Program-made: the position numbers and the translations under genes
The notes under the pieces: model-generated
Database searches by the model: none
What the model was told of the DNA's origin: nothing
The model's input: only the letters and a program-made list of their open reading frames with translations
Assembly (NCBI RefSeq): GCF_001641755.2
Contig: NZ_LRFG02000007.1
Coordinates: forward strand, 42,912-106,911
Direction of reading: 5' to 3'
DNA from: Microbulbifer flavimaris
Lineage (GTDB): Bacteria > Pseudomonadota > Gammaproteobacteria > Pseudomonadales > Cellvibrionaceae
Length of the DNA: 64,000 bases
In this document: piece by piece, positions 9,718 through 20,100 of the stretch
Layout of the letters: the number at the start of each line of letters is the position of its first letter
Numbering within the stretch: position 1 is the stretch's first letter

Positions 9718-11790
9718 GTGAAACTGCGTCGACAACTGTTGCTGCTGAGCCTGGTCACGCTGGCAATGCCCTGGGCCGGCTGCCAGTACCTGCGCCAGGT
9801 GGACGAGACCCTCGCCGCCGGACAACTGCAGGCACTCGAAGCCACCGCCAGCGCTGTGGCCGCGCGCCTGGCCAGCGCCCCCAGCCTCATCCTCGCCGAC
9901 CCGGAGCGCCAGCACCGCCCGCACGGCGCCCAGCTCTACCTCAACCCGCTGCCACAACCGCCGCTCGTCGACGGATACGGTGACGAATGGCGCCAGTGGT
10001 CGCTGAGCCCACAATTGCTTACCGACCAGAAGAACACGCCCCTGGCAAGAGCGACACTGGGTCTGCGCGGCGGGCAGATCTACCTGCTGCTCACGGTCAA
10101 CGACGATACCCCCAGTTATCACGATCCCCGCACGGGGCTCCGTGCCAGCGGTGACGCCGTGGAAATCCACGCCGGCGACCGCCACTACACCCTGCCAGTA
10201 GCCAGCCAGGGCCCGGCTGCGGCGCTGTGGCACAACCGCACCCGGGGCAATGTTGAGCGCGAACTGCGCCTGCGGGGCCGCTGGGCCACCTCCCCGGGGG
10301 GCTACCAGCTGGAACTGAGCCTGCCCCGCGAACTGGCCAATGGCGAAATGGCCATCACCGTCATCGACCGCCACAACAGCAGCGGCGGCTCACCGGCGCG
10401 CCTGGCCTCGACACTGCCGGCAGACGGTATACCGGGCCGGCTGGTGCAGCCCCTGAACGCACTTCAGGCCGAACTGGAGCATTTCCGGCGCCCGGGGCTG
10501 CGACTCGCCGTCGTGGATAGCGAGGGCTTTCTGCTCGCCTCTACCGGTACGCTGCATCAGCAGCGCCCCCGGGACCAGGACACGCCCTGGCTACAGAGCT
10601 GGGCCTATCGCCGGCTCATGAGGCAGAGCAACCTGCCGGCACTGCCCGAGAGCGGCCTGCCCACCTTCGAGCCCGGCGGCCGTTCCCTGGCCAGCCACTG
10701 GTTTCGAGCCCCGCTGGACGGGCGTATCGGCGCGGTCAGCGCAGCCGTCGTTACCCGCGCAGACGACATTGTCGAGCGCCCCGTACTGGGCAGGGTAATC
10801 GCGCTCCAGTCCGGCGACAGCGTGCTGGCCCTGACGGAATCTGCCGCCCACCGCCTGTGGCTGCTGTCCGCTACTGCAGCCGGTGCCGCCGCACTGTTGC
10901 TGCTGGGCTACGCCAGCTGGCTTTCCTGGCGGGTGCGGCGCCTGCACCGCGCCGCCACCAACGCCATCGACAGCAGCGGGCGCCTGCGCGGCAATTTCCC
11001 CCGCGCCCGTCTGGGCGATGAGCTGGGCGATCTCAATCGCGCCTTTGCCGATCTGCTCGGCGAGCTGGACCGGTACCACCACTACCTGCGAACGCTGGCG
11101 AGCAAGCTCTCCCACGAACTCCGCACTCCACTGGCGGTGGTGCGCTCCTCCCTGGACAACCTCGCCATGGCTGAGCTGCCAGCGGACAGCCGGCGCTACG
11201 CGGAACGGGCGCAGGAGGGCGGTGCGCGCCTGAGCGGCATCCTCAACAGCCTTTCAGCAGCCAGTGACCTGGAAGCGAGCATTCGCCACGCAGAGCGCGA
11301 ATCCTTTGACCTGGCAGACCTGCTGCAGGCACTGGTGCAGTGCTACCAGGACGCACACCCCCAGCACCGTTTTCGCCTCGAGCGCCCGGAGGGCGAGCTT
11401 CGCTGCCATGGCGCTCCGGAGCTGCTGGCACAGCTGATGGATAAGCTGGTGGACAATGCGGTGAGCTTTGCCCCGCAAGACAGCGAGATACTGGTGCGCG
11501 CCCGGCACCATGGCGATGGATACTGCCTGCAGGTGGAGAATGAGGGCCCGGCCCTGCCCGACGGCTTCGACCGCAAGCTGTTCGACTCACTGGTCTCGGT
11601 GCGCCCGGGCGGCGACCGCGGCGGCCATCTGGGGCTCGGCCTCTACATCGCCCGCCTGATCGCGGAATTCCATGGCGGGCGGCTGGCAGCCGCTAACCGC
11701 GCGGACCGCAGTGGCGCGGTCTTCACGCTGTTGCTGCCACGGGGAGTGACTGGCGACAGGGCCATTGCAGAAGCCCCCGGAAGCGGTTGA
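9718..11790 (+). CDS. pdsS: sensor histidine kinase of the dedicated sortase system, with CBM9-like sensor domain
   Basis: A 690-residue membrane kinase starting at a GTG. Order: first membrane span (residues ~5-20), a large periplasmic region of ~355 residues, a second span (residues ~380-403), a HAMP-like linker, a HisKA domain with His466 (LSHELRTPLAVV), and an HATPase domain (N-box MDKLVDNAVSF; G-box GGHLGLGLYIARLI). The periplasmic part contains a CBM9/DOMON-like module near residues 80-235 (VDGYGDEW, LARATLGLRGGQIYLLL, DAVEIHAG), which suggests sensing of a carbohydrate or cell-surface ligand. This unusual architecture matches the kinase described for proteobacterial dedicated sortase systems. 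It probably phosphorylates the upstream regulator. Confidence 0.85.
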   Translation: MKLRRQLLLLSLVTLAMPWAGCQYLRQVDETLAAGQLQALEATASAVAARLASAPSLILADPERQHRPHGAQLYLNPLPQPPLVDGYGDEWRQWSLSPQLLTDQKNTPLARATLGLRGGQIYLLLTVNDDTPSYHDPRTGLRASGDAVEIHAGDRHYTLPVASQGPAAALWHNRTRGNVERELRLRGRWATSPGGYQLELSLPRELANGEMAITVIDRHNSSGGSPARLASTLPADGIPGRLVQPLNALQAELEHFRRPGLRLAVVDSEGFLLASTGTLHQQRPRDQDTPWLQSWAYRRLMRQSNLPALPESGLPTFEPGGRSLASHWFRAPLDGRIGAVSAAVVTRADDIVERPVLGRVIALQSGDSVLALTESAAHRLWLLSATAAGAAALLLLGYASWLSWRVRRLHRAATNAIDSSGRLRGNFPRARLGDELGDLNRAFADLLGELDRYHHYLRTLASKLSHELRTPLAVVRSSLDNLAMAELPADSRRYAERAQEGGARLSGILNSLSAASDLEASIRHAERESFDLADLLQALVQCYQDAHPQHRFRLERPEGELRCHGAPELLAQLMDKLVDNAVSFAPQDSEILVRARHHGDGYCLQVENEGPALPDGFDRKLFDSLVSVRPGGDRGGHLGLGLYIARLIAEFHGGRLAAANRADRSGAVFTLLLPRGVTGDRAIAEAPGSG

Positions 11791-11814
11791 CAAACAACCA
11801 ACTGTGGGGATAAT
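11787..11814 (+). promoter_or_regulatory. rpsT promoter
   Basis: A full-consensus -35 TTGACA (11787-11792) and -10 GATAAT (11809-11814) are separated by 16 bp, followed by a GC-rich discriminator (GTCGCGTCCC). The -35 overlaps the pdsS stop codon, so rpsT is uncoupled from the module upstream. Confidence 0.85.
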
Positions 11815-11880
11815 GTCGCGTCCCAATCGGGCCCCGGCCCGTTAGTTACAGAGTTTTTGAGATTCCAACAGGAGCAACCG

Positions 11881-12147
11881 GTGGCCAACTCACCTCAAGC
11901 GAAGAAACGCGCGCGCCAGAACGACAAGCGCCGTAAACACAACGCCAGCCTGCGCTCCATGGTGCGCACCTACATCAAGAAGGTAGTTGCGGCCATCGAT
12001 GCAGGTGATGCGGAAAAAGCCAAGACAGCCTACGCAGAAGCGGTACCGGTCATCGACCGTATGGCGGACAAGGGCATTATTCACAAGAATAAGGCCGCCC
12101 GTCACAAGAGCCGCCTGAACGCCAAGATCAAAGCCCTGGCTGCCTGA
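11881..12147 (+). CDS. rpsT: 30S ribosomal protein S20
   Basis: S20 binds 16S rRNA early in 30S assembly. The 88 residues match the family: [28 protein letters not shown] and a basic alanine-rich C-terminus. The start is the GTG at 11881 with AGGAG 7 nt upstream, giving a protein that begins [11 protein letters not shown]. It is a single-gene unit between a strong promoter and a strong terminator. Confidence 0.96.
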   Translation: MANSPQAKKRARQNDKRRKHNASLRSMVRTYIKKVVAAIDAGDAEKAKTAYAEAVPVIDRMADKGIIHKNKAARHKSRLNAKIKALAA

Positions 12148-12163
12148 TCCGCGCTCAGAACGC

Positions 12164-12191
12164 AAAAACCCCGCCATCGGCGGGGTTTTTT
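12164..12191. terminator. bidirectional terminator between rpsT and proB
   Basis: ACCCCGCC-ATC-GGCGGGGT (12168-12186) is flanked by A5 on the left and T6 on the right, so it can end rpsT on the plus strand and proB on the minus strand. Confidence 0.9.
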
Positions 12192-12216
12192 GTTTCTGTT
12201 GCCGCAATCGGCAGCA

Positions 12217-13350
12217 CTACAGCAGGATCAGGTTATCGCGATGGATCAACTCCTCGTCATCCCGGTAGCCAAGCAACTCGATGAAGCGCTCTGAAGGCTG
12301 CCCCACGATACGGCCCGTTTCACTGCTGTCATAGTTCACCAGTCCACGGGCAATCTCTACCCCCGCCCCGTTGCAGCAGGACACCAATTCACCGCGACGG
12401 AAATGCCCCTCCGCGGCATTGACACCCACCGCCAGCAGGCTGCGGCCACTCTCCAGCAGCGCGCGCTCAGCGCCCTCATCCAGTATCAACTTGCCGCGGA
12501 CCTGCAGCTGACCGGCCAGCCAGCGCTTGCGCGCCGTCATCGGGTCCGCCTCCGGTAATAGCAGTGTGCCCAGACGCTCCCCGGCACTGACCCGCTCGAT
12601 CACACTCTCCACCACACCACCGGCGATAACGGTACAGGCCCCGGAGCGGGCCGCCAGCTGCGCGGCGCGCACCTTGGTGGTCATCCCGCCGCGACCGAGA
12701 CCACTGCGGGAATCGCCGGCCATAGCCATCAGCGCCGCATCCCCAGCGGCGCCCTCGCGAATCAGCTCGGCAGCGGGATTGTCCCGGGGATCCTCGGTAA
12801 ACAGGCCATCGGCATCGGTAAGGATCAGCAGTGCCTCGGCCTCCACCAGGTTGGCCACCAGCGCCGCCAGGGTGTCATTGTCGCCGAAGCGGATCTCGTC
12901 GGTGACCACGGTGTCATTTTCGTTGATCACCGGCACCACACCGTGAGAAAGGAGCGTCCGCAGGGTGCTGCGGGCGTTGAGGTAGCGGGTGCGATTGGAG
13001 AGGTCGTCGTGGTCGAGGAGGATTTGCGCGGTGCGGCAGTCGAACTGGCCGAACGCCTGCTCATACACCTGCACCAGGTGGCTCTGCCCCACCGCGGCAG
13101 CCGCCTGCAGCTGGTGAATGGAGTCCGGGCGCTTGCGCCAGCCAAGACGATCCATTCCCGCCGCTACCGCCCCGGAGGACACCAGCAGCACCTCGATTCC
13201 GCGGGCGCGGAGTGCGGCCATCTGGCTGGCCCATTGAAAAATGGCGTCGCGGTTCACACCGCGGCCATTGTCGGTGATCAGTGCGCTGCCGATTTTGATC
13301 ACCCAGCGCCGGGTTTTTGCCAGTCGCTGGCGAGCCGCTACGAAATCCAT
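12217..13350 (-). CDS. proB: glutamate 5-kinase
   Basis: ProB phosphorylates glutamate in the first step of proline synthesis. The 377-residue protein has the N-terminal amino-acid kinase domain ([13 protein letters not shown] near residue 20, [14 protein letters not shown], and the [13 protein letters not shown] loop near 215) and a C-terminal PUA domain from about residue 280. It lies 53 nt after obgE on the same strand and converges with rpsT. Confidence 0.96.
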   Translation of the reverse strand: MDFVAARQRLAKTRRWVIKIGSALITDNGRGVNRDAIFQWASQMAALRARGIEVLLVSSGAVAAGMDRLGWRKRPDSIHQLQAAAAVGQSHLVQVYEQAFGQFDCRTAQILLDHDDLSNRTRYLNARSTLRTLLSHGVVPVINENDTVVTDEIRFGDNDTLAALVANLVEAEALLILTDADGLFTEDPRDNPAAELIREGAAGDAALMAMAGDSRSGLGRGGMTTKVRAAQLAARSGACTVIAGGVVESVIERVSAGERLGTLLLPEADPMTARKRWLAGQLQVRGKLILDEGAERALLESGRSLLAVGVNAAEGHFRRGELVSCCNGAGVEIARGLVNYDSSETGRIVGQPSERFIELLGYRDDEELIHRDNLILL

Positions 13351-13403
13351 GTTCCCCCCGAAACTGCCCCCAAAGCGGGGCGCAGAGGCCGGCCCTCCCG
13401 ACC

Positions 13404-14621
<1,218 letters not shown>

Positions 14622-14694
14622 CTAGCGGCTGCTTCTCTCTCTGGCAGTGTAACCTGCGCAATCTTTTCCTACCCGCTCCCGCAGGAGCCAAAAC

Positions 14695-14722
14695 AAAAAA
14701 GCCCCGCAATGTGCGGGGCTTT
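14695..14722 (-). terminator. terminator of rplU-rpmA
   Basis: On the minus strand AAGCCCCGCA-CAT-TGCGGGGC is followed by TTTTTTG, placed 28 nt after the rpmA stop. Confidence 0.88.
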
Positions 14723-14746
14723 CGTGAAGCTAAGGCTGGTAACCGC

Positions 14747-15004
14747 TTAGGCAGTTTCGATAGAAACGAACTTGCGGTTGTTGGGGCCTTTCACTTCGAA
14801 CTTCACAACGCCGTCCGCAGTGGCGAACAGGGTGTGGTCCTTGCCCATACCAACGTTAACGCCGGCGTGGAACTTGGTGCCGCGCTGACGCACGATGATG
14901 TTGCCTGCCGCTACGGCCTGGCCGCCAAAGCGCTTCACGCCCAGGCGTTTACTTTCGGAATCGCGCCCATTGCGCGTACTACCGCCAGCTTTCTTGTGTG
15001 CCAT
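14747..15004 (-). CDS. rpmA: 50S ribosomal protein L27
   Basis: L27 sits near the peptidyl-transferase centre. The 85 residues show the family start [18 protein letters not shown] and [10 protein letters not shown]. The N-terminus needs no protease cleavage, unlike in Firmicutes. It follows rplU by 18 nt and is co-transcribed from the promoter at 15480-15508. Confidence 0.97.
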   Translation of the reverse strand: MAHKKAGGSTRNGRDSESKRLGVKRFGGQAVAAGNIIVRQRGTKFHAGVNVGMGKDHTLFATADGVVKFEVKGPNNRKFVSIETA

Positions 15005-15022
15005 GAGTCGTTACTCCTCTGC

Positions 15023-15334
15023 TTATGCCTTGATGCCAGTGATTTTAACTTCGGTGTACCACTGACGGTGGCCCTGGCGCTTCATGGAGTGCTTGCGACG
15101 GCGGAACTTGATGATTTTCACCTTCTCGCCGCGGCCGTGGCTGACCACTTCGGCAGTCACTTTAGCGCCGTCTACAACGGGGGCACCGATGTTGATCTTG
15201 TCGCCGTCGACGACCATCAGTACCTTGTCAAAATCGATGGAATCGCCGGTTGCAACTTCCAGCTTCTCCAGGCGAAGTACTTCGCCCTCTTCTACGCGGT
15301 GCTGCTTGCCACCGCTCTCAATTACAGCGTACAT
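15023..15334 (-). CDS. rplU: 50S ribosomal protein L21
   Basis: L21 binds 23S rRNA. The 103 residues match the family length, with [20 protein letters not shown] at the start and [21 protein letters not shown] near the end. First gene of the rplU-rpmA unit; it is divergent from ispB, as in E. coli. Confidence 0.97.
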   Translation of the reverse strand: MYAVIESGGKQHRVEEGEVLRLEKLEVATGDSIDFDKVLMVVDGDKINIGAPVVDGAKVTAEVVSHGRGEKVKIIKFRRRKHSMKRQGHRQWYTEVKITGIKA

Positions 15335-15479
15335 ATCTCTATGCTCCGGATGGACGACACGAAGCAGCGGGCAGACACCAGAACCTGGTAGTCACTGCTC
15401 CGCATTTCGGGAGCTTGCGCCGTGTGTTTTAAACAGCTTGTCCCCGACGGGCCGCGAGGGCCGGTCAAACGGGGCGCAG

Positions 15480-15508
15480 ATTCTAATCAATTCCCGTCGT
15501 TGATACAA
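15480..15508 (-). promoter_or_regulatory. rplU-rpmA promoter
   Basis: Minus-strand TTGTAT (15503-15508) and TAGAAT (15480-15485) with a 17-bp spacer, followed by a GC-rich discriminator (CTGCGCCCCG). The leader to rplU is about 140 nt. Confidence 0.75.
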
Positions 15509-15509
15509 T
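15481..15509 (+). promoter_or_regulatory. possible ispB promoter overlapping the rplU promoter
   Basis: On the plus strand TACAAT (15504-15509) could be a -10, with TTCTAA (15481-15486) 17 bp upstream as a poor -35. It occupies the same DNA as the rplU promoter in the other direction. Confidence 0.4.
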
Positions 15510-15572
15510 AGCGCCCGCGCCGCAGCGCCGGCGACTCTGACAGCCCTATAAAGCAGTATAAGGAACCCACCC

Positions 15573-16535
15573 ATGTTGCCTTTCCACCGGGTCGCCGCGG
15601 ACGACTTCGCCGCGGTCAATCAGCGCATTCTCGACCAATTGCACTCGGATGTTCCCCTGGTGGAAAACATCGGCCACTACCTGGTCGAAGCCGGCGGCAA
15701 GCGCCTGCGCCCACTACTGGTGCTGCTCTGCGCCCGGGCGGCGGGCTACCGGGGCCAGAACCATATCGACCTGGCCACCATTATCGAGTTTATCCACACC
15801 GCCACCCTGCTTCACGATGATGTGGTGGACACCTCCGAGCGGCGCCGCGGCCGCCTGACCGCCAATGCCAAGTGGGGCAACGCACCGGCCGTCCTGGTCG
15901 GCGATTTCCTCTACTCCCGCGCCTTCCAGATGATGGTAGCGCTGAAGGACATGGACATCATGGCGGTGCTGTCCGACACCACCAACACCATTGCAGAGGG
16001 CGAGGTGCAGCAACTCGTGAACGCGGGGGACCCGCAGGTCAGCGAGGAAAACTATCTCACCGTCATTCACAAGAAAACCGGCGCCCTGTTCGAGGCCGCC
16101 TGTGAGACCGCGGCAGTGCTGGCGGGCTGCAGCCCGGACGAGCGCACGGCACTGAAACTGTATGGCCGCCACCTGGGGCTGGCCTTCCAGCTGGTGGACG
16201 ACGCCCTGGACTACCGTGGCAACCCGGAAGAACTGGGCAAGAATGTCGGCGACGACCTGGCCGAGGGCAAACCCACCCTGCCCCTGATCTACACCATGGC
16301 CAACGGCACCACCGAGCAGGCGGCGCTGGTGCGGGAGGCCATCGAACAGCGCAGTGACCAGCGCCTGACCGAAATCGTCACCGCCATCGAGGACTGTGGC
16401 GCGTTGGATTACACCATGGAACGGGCGCGCGCGGCGGTAGGTGAAGCGAAGGATCAGCTGACGTTCCTGCCAGAAGGAGAGCAGAAGACTGCGCTGCAGC
16501 AGCTGGCGAGTTTTGCAGTTGAGCGAACTGTGTAA
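15573..16535 (+). CDS. ispB: octaprenyl/polyprenyl diphosphate synthase
   Basis: Trans-prenyltransferase making the long isoprenoid side chain of ubiquinone. The 320-residue protein has the first aspartate-rich motif LLHDDVVDTSERRRG (Asp82, Asp83, Asp86), the second one LVDDALDY near residue 208, and the GGKRLRP substrate-binding segment at 41-47. Chain length of the product cannot be fixed by eye. It is divergent from rplU-rpmA. Confidence 0.95.
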   Translation: MLPFHRVAADDFAAVNQRILDQLHSDVPLVENIGHYLVEAGGKRLRPLLVLLCARAAGYRGQNHIDLATIIEFIHTATLLHDDVVDTSERRRGRLTANAKWGNAPAVLVGDFLYSRAFQMMVALKDMDIMAVLSDTTNTIAEGEVQQLVNAGDPQVSEENYLTVIHKKTGALFEAACETAAVLAGCSPDERTALKLYGRHLGLAFQLVDDALDYRGNPEELGKNVGDDLAEGKPTLPLIYTMANGTTEQAALVREAIEQRSDQRLTEIVTAIEDCGALDYTMERARAAVGEAKDQLTFLPEGEQKTALQQLASFAVERTV

Positions 16536-16579
16536 CGTCCCGAACACGCCACCACCTCCGTGGCGGCACTGCCGCAGGC

Positions 16580-16662
16580 GAACACCTGCCGGACACGCCG
16601 TGAATACATCCCTGTAGGCTCTACGCGGCCGTCCTTGGCCGCGTAAGGTCCGGCAGGTATTC
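16580..16662 (+). repeat. palindromic element, copy 1 (forward)
   Basis: Outer arms GAACACCTGCCGGAC (16580-16594) and GTCCGGCAGGTATTC (16648-16662) are inverted repeats with one mismatch. Inside are a box GTGAATACATCCCTGTA (16600-16616) and a perfect 9-bp hairpin TACGCGGCC-GTCCTT-GGCCGCGTA (16622-16645). Copy 2 has the same box and hairpin layout in opposite orientation. Confidence 0.8.
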
Positions 16663-16811
16663 ACCAGCAACAGCGCCTTCATCCGGCAAGAATGCGCTCG
16701 CCGTCAGGGGAGCGCGACCGACACCAGCACACTCACCTCACCACAAATAAAAACACACTCACCAGCACTACGGGTGCAGCGAAGCTATCAGCCCAAGGCT
16801 AAGGCAAGGTG

Positions 16812-16905
16812 CCGGGTGCACCATTTCGAAACCGTCGGCGACAGGGACGTCGCCGACGGAGCATACAGGGACGTATTCACAGCGTTTTCGAAATGGTGCA
16901 CCCGG
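16812..16905 (-). repeat. palindromic element, copy 2 (reverse)
   Basis: Arms at 16812-16831 and 16886-16905 are a perfect 20-bp inverted repeat containing ATTTCGAAA. Read on the minus strand, the interior has the box GTGAATACGTCCCTGTA (16864-16880) followed by a perfect 11-bp hairpin with loop GTCCCT (16832-16859). The order box-then-hairpin is the same as in copy 1, while stem sequences differ completely. Confidence 0.8.
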
Positions 16906-16971
16906 GGCCCCAGCCGCCACAAAGCCGGACCAGAGCGCGGCTAGCCCGCCCCACACCAACAAAGCAGCCAA

Positions 16972-17001
16972 TAAAAAAGGGCGAACACAATGTCCGCCCT
17001 T
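16972..17001 (-). terminator. terminator of galU-manB
   Basis: Minus-strand AAGGGCGGAC-ATTGT-GTTCGCCCTT followed by TTTTAT, placed 23 nt after the manB stop. Confidence 0.85.
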
Positions 17002-17024
17002 CATGAGACCACTACAGGAGCCGA

Positions 17025-18374
17025 TCAGCCGCGAATCAATTTCAGCAGCTCTTCTGTTTTCTCCTGCATCAGCGCTGTATCACCACGGGACTCCACATTC
17101 AGGCGAACCACCGGCTCGGTGTTGGACATGCGCAGATTGAAGCGCCAATCGGCAAACGCGACGCTGAGGCCGTCTACGTGCTCGACGCTTTCGGCATCCG
17201 CGGCATACTTCTCTTCCGCCGCTTTCAGCAGTGCTGCAGGATCTTCCACCTTGGAGTTGATCTCGCCGGAACACGGGAAAGCGGCCATACGCTCACCCAC
17301 CAGCTGTGACAGGGTCTTGCCGCTGCGGCTGACCAGCTCTGCCACCAGCAACCAGGGGATCATGCCGCTATCGCAGTAGGCAAAATCACGGAAGTAATGA
17401 TGCGCGCTCATCTCGCCACCGTAGATGGCATCTTCCTTGCGCATCCGCTCCTTGATAAAGGCGTGGCCGGTCTTGCTCTGCACCGGCTCGCCGCCAGCCG
17501 CGCGCACGATATCCACCGTGTTCCAGGTCAGGCGCGGGTCGTGCACGATCTTGGCGCCCCGCTGCTTGAGCAGGAAGGCTTCCGCCAGCAGGCCCACCAC
17601 GTAGTAACCCTCGATGAAGTCGCCGTTCTCATCAAAGAAGAAGCAGCGGTCGAAGTCGCCATCCCAGGCGATTCCGAAATCAGCGCCACTGTCTTTGACA
17701 GCCTGGGCGGTGGAGGTGCGGTTCTCCGGCAGCAGCGGGTTGGGGATGCCGTTGGGGAAGTTGCCGTTGGGCTCATGGTGCACACGGATGAACTCGAACG
17801 GCAGGTTCGGGGCAAGGGCATCAACCACTGAGCCGGCACCACCGTTACCGGCGTTGACCACCAGTTTCAGCGGCTTGAGCTGGTCGCGATCCACATAGCC
17901 CAGCAGGTGCTGTACGAAATCGGCACGGTGCTCGAAGCGCTTCAGCTCGCCGCGCTTCTCCGCCGGGGCAAAGTCGTTTTCCTCTGCCAGACGCTGAATG
18001 TCCTTGAGCCCGGTATCACCACTGATTGGGCGGCTGCCGGTGCGCACAAACTTCATGCCGTTGTAGTCCATGGGATTGTGACTGGCGGTCACGCAGATGC
18101 CGCCGTCAAAGTCACCGTGGAAAGTGGCGAAGTAGACTTCTTCCGTGCCGCATTCGCCGATGTGGAATACATCGGCACCGGCGTCCCGCAGACCGTCGGC
18201 CAGCGAGTCGGTCAGCTCCGGGCTGGTCAGCCGGATATCGTGGCCAATAACCACCCGGCGAGCACCCAGAAACTGGGCAAAGGCGCGGCCTACGCGGTAG
18301 GCCACATCGGTATTCAGCTCATCGGGAACCCGACCCCGCAGGTCGTAGGCCTTGAAACAGGTCAGTGCACTCAT
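17025..18374 (-). CDS. manB: phosphomannomutase (ManB/CpsG type)
   Basis: Alpha-D-phosphohexomutase that interconverts mannose-6-P and mannose-1-P for GDP-sugar synthesis; some relatives also act on glucose phosphates. The 449-residue protein begins [17 protein letters not shown], close to E. coli CpsG. It has the phosphoserine loop [11 protein letters not shown] (residues ~98-108), the metal loop [11 protein letters not shown] (~243-253) and the sugar loop [10 protein letters not shown]. The ATG at 18374 has AAGGAAGAA 4 nt upstream; a TTG one codon earlier is unlikely. It starts 11 nt after galU, making a galU-manB unit that supplies sugar nucleotides for envelope polysaccharides. Confidence 0.93.
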   Translation of the reverse strand: MSALTCFKAYDLRGRVPDELNTDVAYRVGRAFAQFLGARRVVIGHDIRLTSPELTDSLADGLRDAGADVFHIGECGTEEVYFATFHGDFDGGICVTASHNPMDYNGMKFVRTGSRPISGDTGLKDIQRLAEENDFAPAEKRGELKRFEHRADFVQHLLGYVDRDQLKPLKLVVNAGNGGAGSVVDALAPNLPFEFIRVHHEPNGNFPNGIPNPLLPENRTSTAQAVKDSGADFGIAWDGDFDRCFFFDENGDFIEGYYVVGLLAEAFLLKQRGAKIVHDPRLTWNTVDIVRAAGGEPVQSKTGHAFIKERMRKEDAIYGGEMSAHHYFRDFAYCDSGMIPWLLVAELVSRSGKTLSQLVGERMAAFPCSGEINSKVEDPAALLKAAEEKYAADAESVEHVDGLSVAFADWRFNLRMSNTEPVVRLNVESRGDTALMQEKTEELLKLIRG

Positions 18375-18385
18375 CAATTTCTTCC

Positions 18386-19237
18386 TTATTGCTTCTTCTC
18401 GAGCTCCGCCTGTTCAGGCAGGTAGACATTTTCGTAGACGAAATTGGTGGCCTCGACAAAACCATCCACGGAACCGCAATCGAAGCGACGACCCCTGAAG
18501 TTGTAGGCGAGCACGCATCCGCGCTGGGCCTGGGCCAGCAGCGCGTCGGTAATCTGTACTTCACCGTTCTTGCCGGGCGGGGTCTCGCGGATCAGGTCAA
18601 AGATATCCGGGGTGAGGATATAGCGGCCAATGATGGCCATGTTGCTGGGCGCCTCTTCCGCCGGCGGCTTCTCCACCATGTCGGTCACCTGCCACAGGCC
18701 GGGCTTGATCTCGTTACCGGCGATGACGCCGAACTTGTGGATCTGATCCCGCGGCACCTCTTCCACCGCCACGATGCTGCAGCGGAACTGCTTGTAGAGT
18801 TCCACCATCTGGCCCAGCACGCCCAGGTCGTCATTGAGGCACAGGTCGTCCGCCAGTACGACTGCGAAAGGCTCGTCGCCCACCAGGCGCTGCCCCTGCA
18901 GGATGGCATCACCGAGACCGCGCATTTCCCCCTGGCGGGTGTAGGAAAAGCTGGCCTGGTCGATCACCCGGCGGACACTGTCCAGGTAACGCTCCTTTCC
19001 GGTGCCGGAGATCTGGTGCTCCAGCTCGAAATTGGTATCGAAATGATCCTCGATGGCGCGCTTGCCACGACCGGTCACGAAGCCGATCTCACTGAGACCA
19101 GCCTCGATGGCCTCTTCCACCCCATACTGGACCAGGGGCTTGTTCACCAGCGGCAGCATTTCCTTCGGCATGGCCTTGGTGGCGGGCAGGAACCGGGTGC
19201 CGTAACCGGCCACCGGGAAAAGACATTTTCTCAACAT
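18386..19237 (-). CDS. galU: UTP-glucose-1-phosphate uridylyltransferase
   Basis: GalU makes UDP-glucose from UTP and glucose-1-phosphate. At 283 residues it shows the nucleotidyltransferase signature [21 protein letters not shown] and the substrate segments [12 protein letters not shown] and GLGDAILQG. The ATG at 19237 gives [16 protein letters not shown], the usual N-terminus; the frame is open 18 codons further but without conservation. It is upstream of manB and divergent from fabA. Confidence 0.95.
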   Translation of the reverse strand: MLRKCLFPVAGYGTRFLPATKAMPKEMLPLVNKPLVQYGVEEAIEAGLSEIGFVTGRGKRAIEDHFDTNFELEHQISGTGKERYLDSVRRVIDQASFSYTRQGEMRGLGDAILQGQRLVGDEPFAVVLADDLCLNDDLGVLGQMVELYKQFRCSIVAVEEVPRDQIHKFGVIAGNEIKPGLWQVTDMVEKPPAEEAPSNMAIIGRYILTPDIFDLIRETPPGKNGEVQITDALLAQAQRGCVLAYNFRGRRFDCGSVDGFVEATNFVYENVYLPEQAELEKKQ

Positions 19238-19439
19238 TCTTATGACATCCCCATATTCGATAAGCGGCGCTCCCCCGCGCCGGACAGGCAAGTTACCATA
19301 TTTTCATGACCGGATTCAGCCGCAGGCCCCGTGTCACGCCGGGCCAAAAGCGCTACCGGAGGGCGGGCATTTGCGGCAGCAACCCCCTGTGAATTAGTCA
19401 GCAAACCCCGTGCCAGTCACAAATAGCCCGGTGACCGAC

Positions 19440-19467
19440 TGGACAATAAATCCCCAACCCTTAGAAT
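19440..19467 (+). promoter_or_regulatory. fabA promoter
   Basis: TGGACA (19440-19445) and TAGAAT (19462-19467) with a 16-bp spacer, followed by GCCCGCTC. No clear FadR or FabR-type palindrome is visible beside it. Confidence 0.7.
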
Positions 19468-19504
19468 GCCCGCTCTTGCAAAAACGCCCAAAATCGGGAA
19501 CAAA

Positions 19505-20029
19505 ATGAGTAATTTCGTTCAGAAAAGTAGCTATACCCGCGAAGAACTGCTGGCCTGTTCTCGGGGTGAAATGTTCGGTCCGGGCAATGCCCAGCTGCCG
19601 GCCCCCAATATGCTGATGCTGGATCGCATCACCCACGTATCCAAAGATGGCGGTGCCTATGGCAAGGGCGAGCTGATTGCAGAACTGGATATCCATCCGG
19701 ACCTGTGGTTCTTTGACTGCCACTTCCCGGGTGACCCGGTAATGCCCGGTTGCCTCGGCCTCGACGCCATGTGGCAACTGCTCGGCTACTTCCTGGCCTG
19801 GAAGGGCAACCCCGGCCGTGGCCGTGCCCTGGGCTGCGGTGAAGTCAAATTTACCGGCCAGATTCTGCCCACAGCGAAGAAAGTCACATACCATATCCAG
19901 ATGAGCCGGCTGGTCGAGCGCAAGCTGGTCATGGGTATCGGTGACGGGTCCGTCTCTGTAGACGGCCGCGAGATTTACACCGCCAAGGACCTGCGCGTCG
20001 GCCTGTTCACCCGCACGGACAACTTCTGA
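19505..20029 (+). CDS. fabA: 3-hydroxydecanoyl-[ACP] dehydratase/isomerase
   Basis: FabA introduces the double bond in unsaturated fatty acid synthesis by dehydrating 3-hydroxydecanoyl-ACP and isomerising the product. The 174-residue protein carries the catalytic pair His73 ([13 protein letters not shown]) and Asp87 (LGLDAMWQL). The ATG at 19505 matches family N-termini ([16 protein letters not shown]); an in-frame ATG 13 codons earlier would leave almost no leader after the promoter. It precedes fabB by 71 nt, the classic FabA-FabB pair. Confidence 0.97.
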   Translation: MSNFVQKSSYTREELLACSRGEMFGPGNAQLPAPNMLMLDRITHVSKDGGAYGKGELIAELDIHPDLWFFDCHFPGDPVMPGCLGLDAMWQLLGYFLAWKGNPGRGRALGCGEVKFTGQILPTAKKVTYHIQMSRLVERKLVMGIGDGSVSVDGREIYTAKDLRVGLFTRTDNF

Positions 20030-20100
20030 GTAGTCCGGCGAGTAACGCGCCGAGTAAAAAATAACAACGTCCTCAGTCGACAAGCTTTACGGAGACCACT

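Larger units (their letters stand above)
16536..17024. other. 489-bp intergenic region with palindromic elements
   Basis: No gene is supported here. The stretch between ispB and the convergent manB contains two large palindromic elements (16580-16662 and 16812-16905) and the manB terminator; the remaining bases show no further structure that I can defend. Confidence 0.7.
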
